A stretch of 64,000 bases of DNA from Hyphomicrobiales bacterium (lineage in GTDB: Bacteria; Pseudomonadota; Alphaproteobacteria; Rhizobiales; RI-29). A model generated the notes under the pieces. It had not been told where the DNA came from. It saw only the letters and a program-made list of their open reading frames with translations, and made no database searches. Below, piece by piece: positions 1 through 9,377 of the stretch. Location: the NCBI GenBank assembly GCA_016125495.1, contig WGLQ01000019.1:83827-147826 (forward strand), in the 5' to 3' direction. Numbering within the stretch: position 1 is the stretch's first letter; each line of letters starts with the position of its first letter. The position numbers and the translations under genes were made by a program.

Positions 1-1
1 G

Positions 2-292
2 ATCGACAACGGATCGCGAACGCTGCATGGCGCTCTGCTCGATGCACAGTTGCTGGCGGAGGTCTACCTCGAGCTGATCGGCGCGCAACAGGGGGCGCTC
101 GATCTTGCGGCGTCGGCCAAGCGCACTTCAGCGGTGAGGGGTGTGACGAAGGTGCGCGTTCGTCCCGTGCCGCTCGCGCCGCGCCTCAGCGATGAAGAGG
201 AGGCCGCGCATCGGGCATTCGTCGAACAACTCGGCGCTCATGCGCTCTGGTTCGAGAGGGGTCTGTTGGCGCGCCCAGTCGAAAAAGACTGA
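2..292 (+). CDS. dnaQ: DNA polymerase III subunit epsilon, C-terminal part (partial)
   Basis: Only the last 96 codons are present; the 5' end lies outside the window. The reading frame opens at base 2 with RTLHGALLDAQLLAEVYLEL, the late segment of the DnaQ exonuclease domain (ExoIII motif region: H, then D five residues later, followed by AEVYLEL). The protein proofreads as the 3'-5' exonuclease subunit of the replicative polymerase. The tail after about residue 25 is the variable linker that in the family contacts the alpha subunit. It lies convergent to secB, which is the usual neighbour in Alphaproteobacteria. Identification rests on the short conserved stretch plus context. Confidence 0.85.
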   Translation: MDNGSRTLHGALLDAQLLAEVYLELIGAQQGALDLAASAKRTSAVRGVTKVRVRPVPLAPRLSDEEEAAHRAFVEQLGAHALWFERGLLARPVEKD

Positions 293-331
293 ACGCGGGC
301 CGTCACGGGGGCCACCCGGTTCGGGCGCCGC

Positions 332-847
332 CTAGGCGGAACCGTTGGTCGGGTTCGCCGGCTGTTGGGCCGCTGCCTTGGCGAGATTGCGCTGATAGAG
401 GCTCGTGAAGTCGATCGGGTCGATCAGAAGAGGCGGAAAGCCGCCTTCGCGGGTCAGGTCCGCGGCCAGCCGGCGGGCGAACGGGAACAGCAGCGCGGGG
501 CACTGGATGAGCAGAACCGGCCGCAGTGCATCGTCCGGGATGTTGGCGAGCTGGAAGGCGCCGGCGTAGATGAATTCGAGATGGTAGAGCGTGCCGGCCT
601 GCATCTGGGCGCTGGCGATCACCTGGAGCTGGCTTTCGAAGATGTTCTTTTCAATCGGTCGCGCGTTGACGTTGACCTCGACCCGCATCTTGGGTTGCTC
701 GCTGGTCGTCTGCAACGACTTCGGCGCGCCCGGGTTCTCGAACGACAGGTCGCGGATGTACTGTGCGAGCACGCCGATCTGTGGACGCGTATCGGCACTC
801 GCATCGGCTGAGCCCGGCAATCCGGCTCCTGTGTTCTGGTCGGCCAT
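332..847 (-). CDS. secB: protein-export chaperone SecB
   Basis: 171 aa. Cytosolic homotetrameric chaperone that holds preproteins unfolded and passes them to SecA. Family segments are clear: the early IGVLAQYIRDLSFENPGAP stretch, the QVIASAQ strand, YHLEFIYAGAF, and the late PALLFPFARRLAADLTREGG segment. The ATG at 847 is chosen because GAGGAA lies just upstream and the Met is followed by the usual acidic, variable N-terminus; an upstream in-frame extension of 21 residues lacks family character. It lies downstream of fxsA on the same strand with a 133-base gap and converges on dnaQ. Length is normal for alphaproteobacterial SecB. Confidence 0.96.
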   Translation of the reverse strand: MADQNTGAGLPGSADASADTRPQIGVLAQYIRDLSFENPGAPKSLQTTSEQPKMRVEVNVNARPIEKNIFESQLQVIASAQMQAGTLYHLEFIYAGAFQLANIPDDALRPVLLIQCPALLFPFARRLAADLTREGGFPPLLIDPIDFTSLYQRNLAKAAAQQPANPTNGSA

Positions 848-980
848 TGGTTCCTCGCCCTCGGGGCCACGGGTGACCGGCGAGCTAGCATGCGGGCGCG
901 CGCGCCGCAACCGCGCCAGGGGCCATCACACAAGAGGAGCCGGGAGAACGAGCCACCGGCAATCAGGTGGGCGGACAGGT

Positions 981-1607
981 TCAGGGCTGCTCACCATCAC
1001 CCGTCGACCATGGGGAGCGAGCCGCGGGTGTTGTTCGGTGGGTTTGCGATGAACCCTTGGCCTCGGGCCCCGATGTCGGCGTCACGTCGCGGAATTCGCC
1101 GTCGATGACCTTGCCGGGTGACGTGGAGCCGGTGGACGGGCGGGCGTTGTCGGCATTGCTGCGGCCCCGGCTCGAACCATGGCCGGGCGGCGGGCCCCAT
1201 GCCTTCTTGCCTTCGGGAGCGCGTGCCGGCGAAAAGGTCGCGATATGCATGCGTTTCGCGAGCCACGTTGTGATGCGGCGACCCAGCCACACGCGGACCC
1301 AAGGCACGAAAAGGAGCAGCCCGACCGTGTCCGTGACGAAGCCGGGCGTCAGCAGCAGCGCGCCCGCCAAAAGAATGCAGACCCCGTCACGGATCGCCTC
1401 GACGGGCTCCTGACCCTTGGTGAGCGCCGCATTCGCCTTGCGCAGCACCTCGAGACCCTGCGCGCGCAACAGGAACGTGCCCAGCACGGCCGTCAACACC
1501 ACCAGCGCGATGGTTGCGGGGATGCCGATGAACGAACCAACCTGCAGAAGCAGGGCGATTTCGACGATCGGCACGATCACGAAGGCGGCAAGGATCAAGA
1601 AGCCCAT
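981..1607 (-). CDS. fxsA: FxsA family membrane protein
   Basis: 208 aa. Small inner-membrane protein; in E. coli the homologue relieves exclusion of phage T7 by the F plasmid, but its cellular role is unknown. Three hydrophobic segments are visible at about residues 3-24, 26-44 and 74-100. The family pattern PGFVTDTVGLLL falls in the last. A soluble, Pro/Gly/Ser-rich tail of roughly 90 residues follows and looks disordered. The ATG at 1607 is used because the conserved MGFLILAAFVIVPIVEIALL start of the family begins there. It is divergent from timA and upstream of secB. Confidence 0.93.
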   Translation of the reverse strand: MGFLILAAFVIVPIVEIALLLQVGSFIGIPATIALVVLTAVLGTFLLRAQGLEVLRKANAALTKGQEPVEAIRDGVCILLAGALLLTPGFVTDTVGLLLFVPWVRVWLGRRITTWLAKRMHIATFSPARAPEGKKAWGPPPGHGSSRGRSNADNARPSTGSTSPGKVIDGEFRDVTPTSGPEAKGSSQTHRTTPAARSPWSTGDGEQP

Positions 1608-1830
1608 GACTCTCACTGTTTCCGGGTGGTGGCATTGCGCAATCCAACCCGCCATGCCGCAGCAATGCGGTTGGCTTGACCGTTGCGATCGCCTAGTGTC
1701 TCTGAGCCCCAATCTGGCCAATGGATCATGTCACGATGCCCTCGTGGGGGTGGCGCGGCAACAGCCTGATCACATATAGGGGCTAAGGCGGCGTCCACCA
1801 TCCTACCCTCAGTGCGAGAAGACGAGAACG

Positions 1831-2553
1831 ATGAACGGTTCACTCGATATCGGCACTCTGCTGTTCCTGGTGCTGGCGGTCGTGATTTTCTTGCGCCTGC
1901 GCAGTGTGCTCGGGCGGCGAACCGGCAACGAGAGGCCGCCGATCGACCCCTATGCCCCGCGTGAAGCCGCACGGGCTCCGAGGGATAGTGAAGACAACGT
2001 CGTGCCGCTGCCGCGGTCGGGTCAACCCGAACCGCAGGCGACCTATGGGCGCGAAGATACGCCCGAGGATCTCATTCGCGATTTCATGCCGAACGGGGGC
2101 GCGATCGCCGCCGGGTTGCTGGAGATCGCCAAGTTGGATCGCAGCTTCGAGCCCAAGCATTTCCTGCAAGGCGCGCGGACTGCCTACGAGCTCATTGTGA
2201 CCTCGTTCGCCGAGGGCAACCGTAAGATGTTGCGCCAGTTGCTGAGCCCGGAAGTCTTCCAGGGCTTCGACCAGGCCATCAGCGAGCGCGAGAAGCGTGG
2301 TGAGGTGGCGGATACCAACTTCGTCGGGATCAACAAGGCCGATATCGTCGAGGCCGAACTGCGCAATCGAACCGCGCAGATCACGGTGAAGTTCGTCAGC
2401 CAGCTCATCACCGCCATCCGCAATCGGCAGGGCGACGTGGTCGACGGCGATCCGAGCCAGGTGCGCGAAGTGACGGATATCTGGACGTTCGCGCGTGACC
2501 TCGGTTCACGGGATCCGAACTGGAAGCTGGTCGAGACACAGGCCGCCAATTGA
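1831..2553 (+). CDS. Tim44/TimA domain protein
   Basis: 240 aa. One N-terminal transmembrane helix (about residues 7-24), a charged, Pro-rich linker, then a Tim44-like alpha/beta domain from about residue 95 to the end (FLQGARTAYELIVTSFAEGN, then RQLLSPEVFQGF). In mitochondria the domain tethers Hsp70 to the import channel; the bacterial relative is a membrane-anchored protein with a proposed role in envelope biogenesis. It is divergent from fxsA and overlaps the first possible start of mltA by 4 bases, so the two are probably co-transcribed. The secB-fxsA-tim44-mltA-smr order is conserved in Alphaproteobacteria. Confidence 0.9.
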   Translation: MNGSLDIGTLLFLVLAVVIFLRLRSVLGRRTGNERPPIDPYAPREAARAPRDSEDNVVPLPRSGQPEPQATYGREDTPEDLIRDFMPNGGAIAAGLLEIAKLDRSFEPKHFLQGARTAYELIVTSFAEGNRKMLRQLLSPEVFQGFDQAISEREKRGEVADTNFVGINKADIVEAELRNRTAQITVKFVSQLITAIRNRQGDVVDGDPSQVREVTDIWTFARDLGSRDPNWKLVETQAAN

Positions 2554-2645
2554 CGAGCGCGCCGCCAGTGAGATCGGTCACCACGGCGTTGTGTCAGCGG
2601 GAGGCCGGGTCCAATGATCGCAAGGTCGAGGGACCCGCCCTAGGG

Positions 2646-3881
2646 ATGTCGGTTTGGCTGGCTGCCTCGCTCCGCATCGTTCTCGTCGCTGGTTCGATTT
2701 TGCAGTTCGGGGTCTCGGAGGCCACTGCCTTGACGAACGAGGAGGCACCCGCCGTTGCCGTGGCGGCCGAGACCGGACCGCTCGTTCCGGTTGCCTTCAA
2801 CCAGGTTCGGGGCTGGGACGAGGAGGACCACGCGGAGGCATTCGCGGCGTTCCGGCAAACCTGCCGCTCGGCCGTCGCGCGCGCAAGACGCGGTGGACCG
2901 GCGCTTGGTCGGGGGGTAGCCGCAGGGTTGGCCCGAACCTGCCGGTTGGCGCATTCCGTGTCCGGACGACCGGACCGGCGCACCGCGCGGCGGTTCTTCG
3001 AAACGCATTTTCGCGCCTATGCCCATGCCTCTGACGCAACAGGTCTCCTTACCGGGTATTACGAGCCGGTTCTGAGGGCTTCGCGAACGGTGAGCGAACG
3101 GTTCCGTTATCCGTTGTTGCGGCGACCGAGCGATCTGATCGACCAGGTGCCGCACACGCTGCGCGGTCACCATGACGGCAAGCTGACGGCCGGTCGTTGG
3201 TCGGGCGGGTCGATCGTGCCCTATTTCACCCGTCAGGAGATCGAGGAGGGGGCGCTGTCCTCGCGCGGCCTCGAATTTTTCTACCTCGAAGACCCGATCG
3301 AAGCGTTCGTGCTGCACGTCCAGGGCTCCGGCGCATTGCGCCTCGAAGACGGCAGCGTCGTGCGGGTCCACTACGACGGCAAGAACGGCCACCCCTACAC
3401 GTCGATCGGCGGCCGCATGGTGGCCGAGGGTCATCTCACCCGCGACGAGGTGACGCTGGAGAGCATCGCGAGCTGGCTCCGAGCGGACCCCGAGCGCGGG
3501 CAACGGATGATGTGGGAGAACCGATCCTACATCTTCTTTCGTGAACTCGGTCCTACGGAAGGACGCAAGGGGGCGCTCGGCGCTCTCGGCGCGCCGCTTT
3601 GGACCGGGCGAAGCCTCGCCGTCGATGCCGGGCGGTATGCCCTCGGGTTGCCTATCTTCGTCGCCAGCCAGTCCCTTCACGATCCGGTCACGCGGGCGCC
3701 CTTTGCCAGACTGATGGTCGCGAGCGATGTCGGCTCGGCGATCAAGGGTTGGCAGCGGGGCGATATCTATTGGGGCAGCGGCGAGGCGGCGGGGCTGCTC
3801 GCTGGAACGACGGCCCACCAGGGCCGGTTCGCGATCCTCTATCCCAGGGGAAGCCGGCCCCCGGCACCTCAGCGGCCATGA
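2646..3881 (+). CDS. mltA: membrane-bound lytic murein transglycosylase A (MltA)
   Basis: 411 aa from the ATG at 2646. Cleaves the glycan strands of peptidoglycan with formation of 1,6-anhydro ends, in the periplasm. The MltA domain is clear (ATGLLTGYYEPVL, RPSDLID, then PYFTRQEIEEGAL). It is followed by the 3D domain, with the conserved aspartates in SLAVDAG and VASDVGSAIKG and the GDIYWGSGEAA motif. The 2646 start gives a typical signal peptide ending near SEATA. The frame is open up to a TTG at 2550 that overlaps the Tim44 stop, so a longer N-terminus is possible. The 3' end overlaps the next gene as ATGA. No lipobox Cys is seen. Confidence 0.92.
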   Translation: MSVWLAASLRIVLVAGSILQFGVSEATALTNEEAPAVAVAAETGPLVPVAFNQVRGWDEEDHAEAFAAFRQTCRSAVARARRGGPALGRGVAAGLARTCRLAHSVSGRPDRRTARRFFETHFRAYAHASDATGLLTGYYEPVLRASRTVSERFRYPLLRRPSDLIDQVPHTLRGHHDGKLTAGRWSGGSIVPYFTRQEIEEGALSSRGLEFFYLEDPIEAFVLHVQGSGALRLEDGSVVRVHYDGKNGHPYTSIGGRMVAEGHLTRDEVTLESIASWLRADPERGQRMMWENRSYIFFRELGPTEGRKGALGALGAPLWTGRSLAVDAGRYALGLPIFVASQSLHDPVTRAPFARLMVASDVGSAIKGWQRGDIYWGSGEAAGLLAGTTAHQGRFAILYPRGSRPPAPQRP

Positions 3882-4561
3882 CGTCCGGCCGGCGGGAGCG
3901 CACGCGAAAGCTCTCGGAGCGCGAGACGGCACTGTGGAGCGAGTTCGTGCGTAGCGTCGCGCCCTTGACGCGATCGCATCGGCACGATGGTCCCGAGCCA
4001 GGAGCGGACGGGGAACGCCCGATACCGGAATCGAGGCACCATGCTGGCGAGCAACCGGCCGCCACGAGCCCGGCGCAAGCTTCGGGCGCAAAGCCCGGAC
4101 CGGCCCGAGAGCGCGAGGCTCGAGTTCGACCCGCCGGCGTCCAGACGACACACGCCACGAACCCAGGACCCAAGCCGGCTGTCACGCAGCCATTCGATGC
4201 GCGCAGTGCCCGCCGCCTCGCGCGCAAGCACCTCGAGATCGACGCCGTGCTCGATCTGCACGGAATGCGCCAGCAGGAGGCGCACAACGCGCTGCGGCAT
4301 TTCCTCGGCGAGGCGCATCGCAGGGGCCACCGTTTCGTCAAGGTGATCACGGGCAAGGGCGGACCGGCGGGTGAGACCGGGGACGTAGGTCGCGGCAGCG
4401 GCGCGAGCGAGGTGCGACGCGGCGTGCTGAGGGAAATGGTTCCGCGCTGGCTCGAGGAAGTGGCGCTTCGCCAATTCGTCGTCAGCTACACGTCGGCCGG
4501 GCGGGCGCATGGCGGCGAGGGCGCGCTCTACATCCACGTTCGCCGGGCGGGCCGCTCCTGA
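3878..4561 (+). CDS. Smr/MutS2 C-terminal domain protein
   Basis: 227 aa. The ATG at 3878 overlaps the mltA stop codon (ATGA), which fixes the start and implies translational coupling. The first 100 or so residues are charged and probably disordered. The Smr domain occupies roughly residues 110-227, with the LDLHGM motif and the VKVITGKGG loop. The family shows nicking-nuclease or RNA endonuclease activity (MutS2, SmrB). The standalone form next to mltA is common in Alphaproteobacteria but its substrate is not established. A glycine/serine-rich insert (GETGDVGRGSGASE) follows the TGKG loop. Confidence 0.88.
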   Translation: MTSGRRERTRKLSERETALWSEFVRSVAPLTRSHRHDGPEPGADGERPIPESRHHAGEQPAATSPAQASGAKPGPAREREARVRPAGVQTTHATNPGPKPAVTQPFDARSARRLARKHLEIDAVLDLHGMRQQEAHNALRHFLGEAHRRGHRFVKVITGKGGPAGETGDVGRGSGASEVRRGVLREMVPRWLEEVALRQFVVSYTSAGRAHGGEGALYIHVRRAGRS

Positions 4562-4605
4562 AGGCTGCGGCGGCCCGGGGAACGTGGAAGCCGAACGCGC
4601 CGGCC

Positions 4606-5910
4606 TCAGAGGATGAAGCGCGAGAGATCTGCGTTGCGCGCGAGATCACCGACATTCTTTTCCACGTAGGCGGCATCGACCGTGACGCTCTCGCCGTTGC
4701 GGTCGGCCGCATCGAAGCTCAGGGCTTCGAGCACGCGCTCGAGCACGGTCATCAGGCGCCGGGCGCCGATATTCTCCACCGAAGCGTTCACCGCCACCGC
4801 GACATCCGCGAGAGCGTCAATTCCATCCTCTGTGAACGTCAGTTCCACGCCTTCGGTGCGCATCAGCGCCGTGTACTGCTTGATGAGGCTGGCGCGTGGT
4901 TCCGTCAGGATGCGTTTGAAATCCGTCTTGTCGAGGGCACGCAGTTCAACGCGGATTGGGAGCCGGCCCTGCAATTCGGGCAGGAGGTCGGAGGGGCGCG
5001 AGACGTGGAAGGCGCCGGAGGCGATGAAGAGGATATGATCGGTGCGTACGGGGCCGTGCTTGGTGGCGACGGTGGTTCCCTCGATCAGCGGGAGGAGATC
5101 GCGCTGCACGCCCTCCCGGCTGACATCGCCGACGCGCTCGGAGCGGGCGCAGATCTTGTCGATCTCGTCGAGGAAGACGATGCCATTGTTCTCCACGGCG
5201 CGGATGGCTTCCTGGACGATCTGTTCCTGGTCGACGAGCTTGTCGGACTCCTCGGCGATCAGGACTTTGTAGCTTTCGGCGACCGACATGCGTCGACGCT
5301 TGGTGCGTCCGCCGAGGGCCTTGCCAAGCATGTCGTTGAGGTTCGCCATCCCGATATTGCCGCCGGGCATGCCGGGAATGTCGAAGCCCCCGAAGGGGTT
5401 GCCGCTGTCGACGATCTCGACCTCGATCTGGCGGTCGTCGAACTCCCCGTCGCGCAGGCGCTTGCGGACATGGTCGCGCGTTCCGCCGCGCGCCTCGGGA
5501 CCGGCGAGCACCTGGAGGACGCGCTCCTCGGCATTGAGATGCGCCTGGGCCTGCACGCTCTTGCGCTTTTCGTCGCGCACGAGGCCTATGCCGACCTCCA
5601 CGAGGTCGCGCACGATCTGCTCGACGTCACGACCGACGTAGCCGACCTCGGTGAATTTGGTCGCCTCGACCTTGAGGAACGGCGCGCCGGCGAGGCGGGC
5701 AAGGCGTCTCGATATCTCCGTTTTGCCGACACCGGTCGGGCCGATCATCAGGATGTTCTTGGGGAGAACCTCCTCGCGCATCTCGCCTTCGAGCTGCTGG
5801 CGGCGCCAGCGGTTGCGCAGCGCGATGGCCACGGCGCGTTTGGCGTCCTTCTGGCCGATGATGTAGCGGTCGAGCTCGGAGACGATCTCGCGGGGGGAAA
5901 AACTGGTCAT
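4606..5910 (-). CDS. hslU: ATP-dependent protease ATPase subunit HslU
   Basis: 434 aa. AAA+ unfoldase ring of the HslUV (ClpYQ) protease, which feeds substrates to HslV. The Walker A GPTGVGKT is at residues 57-64 and the Walker B is [11 protein letters not shown]. The pore-loop motif GYVGRDVE and the inserted I domain are present. The protein ends in LSRFIL, the tail that docks into HslV. Length is normal. It is the third gene of hslV-GNAT-hslU on the minus strand, with only one base between it and the GNAT gene. It is convergent with smr. Confidence 0.98.
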   Translation of the reverse strand: MTSFSPREIVSELDRYIIGQKDAKRAVAIALRNRWRRQQLEGEMREEVLPKNILMIGPTGVGKTEISRRLARLAGAPFLKVEATKFTEVGYVGRDVEQIVRDLVEVGIGLVRDEKRKSVQAQAHLNAEERVLQVLAGPEARGGTRDHVRKRLRDGEFDDRQIEVEIVDSGNPFGGFDIPGMPGGNIGMANLNDMLGKALGGRTKRRRMSVAESYKVLIAEESDKLVDQEQIVQEAIRAVENNGIVFLDEIDKICARSERVGDVSREGVQRDLLPLIEGTTVATKHGPVRTDHILFIASGAFHVSRPSDLLPELQGRLPIRVELRALDKTDFKRILTEPRASLIKQYTALMRTEGVELTFTEDGIDALADVAVAVNASVENIGARRLMTVLERVLEALSFDAADRNGESVTVDAAYVEKNVGDLARNADLSRFIL

Positions 5911-5911
5911 G

Positions 5912-6451
5912 TCAAGCAGGGCTCGCGGTGGGAACGTGTTGCATGATGAGGACGCCGCTGGTGCGACCCTCGAGGCTGGCTATGGGTGCAAACCCCGCCT
6001 TGCGGTAGGCGCGCACGGCGCGGAGGTTTTCGGGGTCGGGGTCGATGAGGACGGTGGTGTGCCCCTCCGCCCGGAGCATCGCGACGAAGTCGACGAGAGC
6101 TGCCGAGCCAATGCCCCGACCGAGATCGGCGGTGTCCGCTATCGAGAGGTCGACGCCGACCGCTTCGGCCGGCACGAGGGAAAGCCATGGTTCGCTCACC
6201 GTCCAGCCCGCGTCGATCTGGTCGGCGATCGACCAGACCTGGATGTAGCCGACGTCACGGCCGTCGATGGCGAATATGAAGGGGCGCGTGCTGTCACGTC
6301 CCTCGATCATTTCACGGATATGGGCGACCTCCTCGGCGGGGTCACCCCACCATTGCTGCCAATGCGGCCTGGCGATCCATTCGGCGAGCACCGGCAGGTC
6401 GCTGGCCGTGACCGGGCGAATGCCGATGTCGTAGGTCGGCTCAGACGTCAC
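5912..6451 (-). CDS. GNAT family N-acetyltransferase
   Basis: 179 aa from a GTG at 6451, inside the last codons of hslV (11-base overlap). Upstream in-frame codons only mirror hslV. The fold signature is visible: [16 protein letters not shown] at the start, the [17 protein letters not shown] acetyl-CoA binding motif, and the late [11 protein letters not shown] segment. It resembles the AAC(6')/Acetyltransf_8 branch, which includes aminoglycoside acetyltransferases and many genes of unknown substrate, so resistance cannot be inferred. The position between hslV and hslU recurs in Alphaproteobacteria and suggests co-expression with the protease. Confidence 0.85.
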   Translation of the reverse strand: MTSEPTYDIGIRPVTASDLPVLAEWIARPHWQQWWGDPAEEVAHIREMIEGRDSTRPFIFAIDGRDVGYIQVWSIADQIDAGWTVSEPWLSLVPAEAVGVDLSIADTADLGRGIGSAALVDFVAMLRAEGHTTVLIDPDPENLRAVRAYRKAGFAPIASLEGRTSGVLIMQHVPTASPA

Positions 6452-7019
6452 TTTGGAGGCTTTCGATGACGACGTTTTCGTTCGTATAGACGCAGATGTC
6501 GGCGGCAATCCGCATGGCGCGACGCGCGATCTCCTCGGCATCGTGCGAGCTGTCGATCAGCGCCCTGGCGGCGGCCAGCGCATAATTGCCGCCCGAGCCG
6601 ATGCCCATGACGCCGCCGGTCGGCTCCAGCACGTCGCCGGCGCCGGTGAGGACGAGCGTGTCCTTGCGGTCGGCGACCAGCATCATGGCCTCGAGACGGC
6701 GCAGGAATCGATCGGTGCGCCAGTCCTTGGCGAGTTCGACGGAAGCGCGGACCAGTTGGCCGGGATACTGCTCCAGCTTGGCCTCGAGGCGTTCGAAGAG
6801 GGTGAAGGCATCGGCCGTCGCGCCGGCAAAGCCCGCGATGACACTGCCCTTGGCGAGGCTGCGCACCTTGCGGGCATTGGCCTTGACGATGGTCGGGCCG
6901 ATGCTGACCTGGCCGTCGCCGGCGATGACGACGTGGCCGGCCTTGCGGACGGTGACAATGGTGGTGGCGTGCCAGCCCGGCGAACCGGCCCCGGCGATGC
7001 TTCGATCGGTGGTTTCCAT
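6441..7019 (-). CDS. hslV: ATP-dependent protease peptidase subunit HslV
   Basis: 192 aa from the ATG at 7019. Threonine peptidase core of HslUV. The mature N-terminus should be Thr19 in [12 protein letters not shown], matching the MTTIVSV start of E. coli. An 18-residue propeptide must therefore be removed to expose the nucleophile. AGDGQVS and the [17 protein letters not shown] region are conserved. Short propeptides ending in WH are usual in alphaproteobacterial HslV. No strong ribosome site precedes 7019; the frame extends further upstream but without family similarity. First gene of hslV-GNAT-hslU and divergent from hisB. Confidence 0.96.
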   Translation of the reverse strand: METTDRSIAGAGSPGWHATTIVTVRKAGHVVIAGDGQVSIGPTIVKANARKVRSLAKGSVIAGFAGATADAFTLFERLEAKLEQYPGQLVRASVELAKDWRTDRFLRRLEAMMLVADRKDTLVLTGAGDVLEPTGGVMGIGSGGNYALAAARALIDSSHDAEEIARRAMRIAADICVYTNENVVIESLQSDV

Positions 7020-7167
7020 GTCCGGGAGATATCGGCTGGAGGCGGTCGAGTTCAAGGGGCTGCCCGCAACGCTTTGCGGGCGGCGCGCGATGCTGCTAGA
7101 CCGCGCACGATGGCCGTCCGGTGCGACCGGCTGTGGCGTGTGGACGTTCGGACGGGCGAGGTGGACG

Positions 7168-7770
7168 ATGGGTGCAGCCAGAAGCGCTGAGATCACGCGC
7201 AAGACGAGGGAAACCGAGATCGCCTGCAAGATCGATCTCGATGGCAGCGGTCGTTCGAAGATCGAGACCGGGGTCGGTTTCTTCGATCACATGTTGGACC
7301 AGCTCGCGCGCCACGGTCTCATGGACATCGAGCTGACGGCCAAGGGCGATCTCCACATCGACCAGCATCACACGGTCGAGGATTGCGGCATCGTCCTCGG
7401 CCAGGCCTTTGCAAAGGCCCTCGGCGACAAGGCGGGCATCACACGCTATGCCGATGTCCACCTCGTCATGGACGAGGCGATGACGCGCGTCGCGGTGGAT
7501 GTCTCCGGCAGGCCCTATCTGGTCTGGGACGTGACCTTCGGGCGCGACAAGATCGGGACCATGGACACCGAGCTCTTTCGCGAATGGTTCCAGGCCTTCG
7601 CGCAGAACGCCGGGATCACGCTGCACGTCGCCAATCTCACCGGTGAGAACAACCACCACATCGCCGAGACGTGCTTCAAGGGTTTGGCGCGGTGCCTCAG
7701 AGCGGCGGTCGCGATCGACGAGCGGCAGGCTGGTCGCGTGCCTTCGACGAAGGGCACGCTCCAGGGTTGA
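7168..7770 (+). CDS. hisB: imidazoleglycerol-phosphate dehydratase
   Basis: 200 aa, the monofunctional form without the phosphatase domain of E. coli HisB. Catalyses step 6 of histidine synthesis, converting imidazole-glycerol phosphate to imidazole-acetol phosphate. The metal-binding histidine motifs are present: [16 protein letters not shown], then HHTVEDCGI, and the late [17 protein letters not shown]. The ATG at 7168 follows GAGG seven bases upstream; the frame is open for nearly 600 bases before it, but that portion is the mirror of hslV. First gene of the his cluster. Confidence 0.97.
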   Translation: MGAARSAEITRKTRETEIACKIDLDGSGRSKIETGVGFFDHMLDQLARHGLMDIELTAKGDLHIDQHHTVEDCGIVLGQAFAKALGDKAGITRYADVHLVMDEAMTRVAVDVSGRPYLVWDVTFGRDKIGTMDTELFREWFQAFAQNAGITLHVANLTGENNHHIAETCFKGLARCLRAAVAIDERQAGRVPSTKGTLQG

Positions 7771-7803
7771 GCGGGGACGGAACCGGGGCGGGAGGCGGAG
7801 CGC

Positions 7804-8283
7804 ATGAAGACGTTCACCGTTTACGAGCCGACCGGCAACGGGCGCGACGCCATGGCGCGGGCCGAGTCCTTCGTGCTGGTGAGCGAGGGGTTTTCCTGGT
7901 TCGCCTTCCTGCTCGCACCGGTCTGGGCGATCGCCAACCGGGCGTGGCTGGTGCTCGTCGGGGTCATCGCGGCGGCGATCGGGATCGAACTGCTGCTCCA
8001 AGCGATCGGTGTCGCCGAATGGGCGCGGGGCTTCGCCGGGCTGTTGGTCAGCCTGCTGATCGGCCTCGAGGCGCCGAACCTCTTGCGCTGGACCCTCGAG
8101 CGCAAGGGCTACCGTGAGGCCGGCATGGTCAGCGGCGCCGACCGGGCGCTGTGCGAGCTGCAGTTCCTCGAGGCCTGGGCCGCGGGGCTGGAGCGCGGGG
8201 GCGCTGGCCGGGAGGATGGTCCGCAGGTGTTCCGTGGCGGCCACGCCAGTGTGACGATCCAAGGCTCCGGGGTGGCCGGCTGA
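7804..8283 (+). CDS. DUF2628 domain membrane protein
   Basis: 159 aa. Starts MKTFTVYEP and has a conserved [21 protein letters not shown] region followed by hydrophobic stretches at about residues 48-68 and 74-92. This is the DUF2628 pattern, a small integral membrane protein of unknown function. The tail is soluble. It lies 33 bases after hisB and overlaps hisH by one base (TGATG). The hisB-DUF2628-hisH arrangement is frequent in Alphaproteobacteria, yet no role in histidine synthesis is known. Confidence 0.88.
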   Translation: MKTFTVYEPTGNGRDAMARAESFVLVSEGFSWFAFLLAPVWAIANRAWLVLVGVIAAAIGIELLLQAIGVAEWARGFAGLLVSLLIGLEAPNLLRWTLERKGYREAGMVSGADRALCELQFLEAWAAGLERGGAGREDGPQVFRGGHASVTIQGSGVAG

Positions 8284-8936
8284 TGGAGCGGGTGGTCATC
8301 ATCGACTACGGCTCCGGCAACCTTCATTCGGCGGCCAAGGCGTTCGAGCGGGCGGCCCGCGAGAGTGGCGCGGCGGTTTCCATCGAAGTGAGTGGACGCC
8401 CGGATGCGTTGGCGCGGGCCGACCGTGTCGTGCTGCCGGGGGTCGGGGCGTTCGGCGATTGCCGCGCCGGGCTCGATGCGGTGCCGGAATTGATCGAGAC
8501 GCTGGAGGCGCGCGTCATCGCGGGCGGGCGGCCTTTCCTCGGCATTTGCGTCGGTATGCAGCTCATGGCGACGCGCGGGCGTGAACATGGCGAGCACGCC
8601 GGGCTCGGCTGGATTGGCGGCGAAGTGGTCGCGATCGAGCCGGCGGACCCGGCGCTCAAGATCCCGCACATGGGCTGGAACACGCTCACGAGCCTGCGTC
8701 AGCATCCGGTGCTCGAGGGCATCGCGACCGGGCCGAACGGGCTCAACGCCTATTTCGTGCACTCGTTCCACATGCGGGTGGCGGCGCGCGGGGACGTGCT
8801 GGCCGAGACCGATTACGGCGGGCCGATCACCGCCATGGTGGCGCGCGACAACCTCGTCGGCACCCAGTTCCACCCGGAAAAAAGCCAGCGGCTCGGGCTC
8901 GCGCTCATCGCGAACTTCCTGCGCTGGCGGGTGTGA
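8283..8936 (+). CDS. hisH: imidazole glycerol phosphate synthase, glutamine amidotransferase subunit HisH
   Basis: 217 aa. Supplies ammonia from glutamine to HisF. The class I amidotransferase triad is visible: Cys89 in GICVGMQ, and His197 and Glu199 in FHPEKSQ. The oxyanion PGVGAFGDC segment is also present. The start ATG overlaps the DUF2628 stop. Normal length. It should form a heterodimer with the HisF encoded at 10.9 kb. Confidence 0.97.
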   Translation: MERVVIIDYGSGNLHSAAKAFERAARESGAAVSIEVSGRPDALARADRVVLPGVGAFGDCRAGLDAVPELIETLEARVIAGGRPFLGICVGMQLMATRGREHGEHAGLGWIGGEVVAIEPADPALKIPHMGWNTLTSLRQHPVLEGIATGPNGLNAYFVHSFHMRVAARGDVLAETDYGGPITAMVARDNLVGTQFHPEKSQRLGLALIANFLRWRV

Positions 8937-8958
8937 GGGGGGCTAGGCGACCGCCAAC

Positions 8959-9348
8959 TCAACCGAAGAGGTCGAGCTGGCCGGGGATCACCCAGCGGCC
9001 GGTGCGCCGGTGGCTCTCGAACCGGGTGGTTGCGACGCGCTGCGGATAGAGGGCGGCGAAGATGCGCCGGGCGTGTTCGTAGCTCGCCGGATGGCGGCGG
9101 AACTCGATGATCTCGTAGATGCGGCGGCGGTCGACGTCGTAGCGCTCGGCGAGCCGCTGTTTCGGAAGGCCCAGCCAATGGGCGATCCAGATCACCACGG
9201 CCTGGCGGTAACCGATGCGCCGGCTCGCCCGCTGTATCACCGCCGGTCTCCCGCCAGCTGCCGCGGAGCCAGCCTCGAACGAGATGCGTTGGTCGCGCGC
9301 GGAGCCGCCGATCGGGGTGCCATCATGACCGTTCGCTGCAAGTGACAA
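8959..9348 (-). CDS. small helix-turn-helix protein with C-terminal QLDLF motif, function unknown
   Basis: Up to 129 aa from a TTG at 9348; a GTG about 37 codons in would give roughly 92 aa. No family is recognised. The central part (about residues 48-84, with [20 protein letters not shown]) reads like a helix-turn-helix. It is followed by a basic [15 protein letters not shown] helix. The last residues are PGQLDLFG, which match the QL(S/D)LF consensus that binds the DNA polymerase sliding clamp. The gene lies on the strand opposite the his genes, convergent with hisH and divergent from hisA, whose promoter it may contain. Coding potential is supported by the coherent helical protein; the function is open. 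Confidence 0.6.
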   Translation of the reverse strand: MSLAANGHDGTPIGGSARDQRISFEAGSAAAGGRPAVIQRASRRIGYRQAVVIWIAHWLGLPKQRLAERYDVDRRRIYEIIEFRRHPASYEHARRIFAALYPQRVATTRFESHRRTGRWVIPGQLDLFG

Positions 9349-9377
9349 GTGGGGCGCTCCGTGCCAAAGAGCCCGCC

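Noticed and set aside
5912..6451. Aminoglycoside acetyltransferase as antibiotic resistance gene
   Set aside because: The GNAT match is to a broad branch, and the location in the hslVU operon argues for a housekeeping role.
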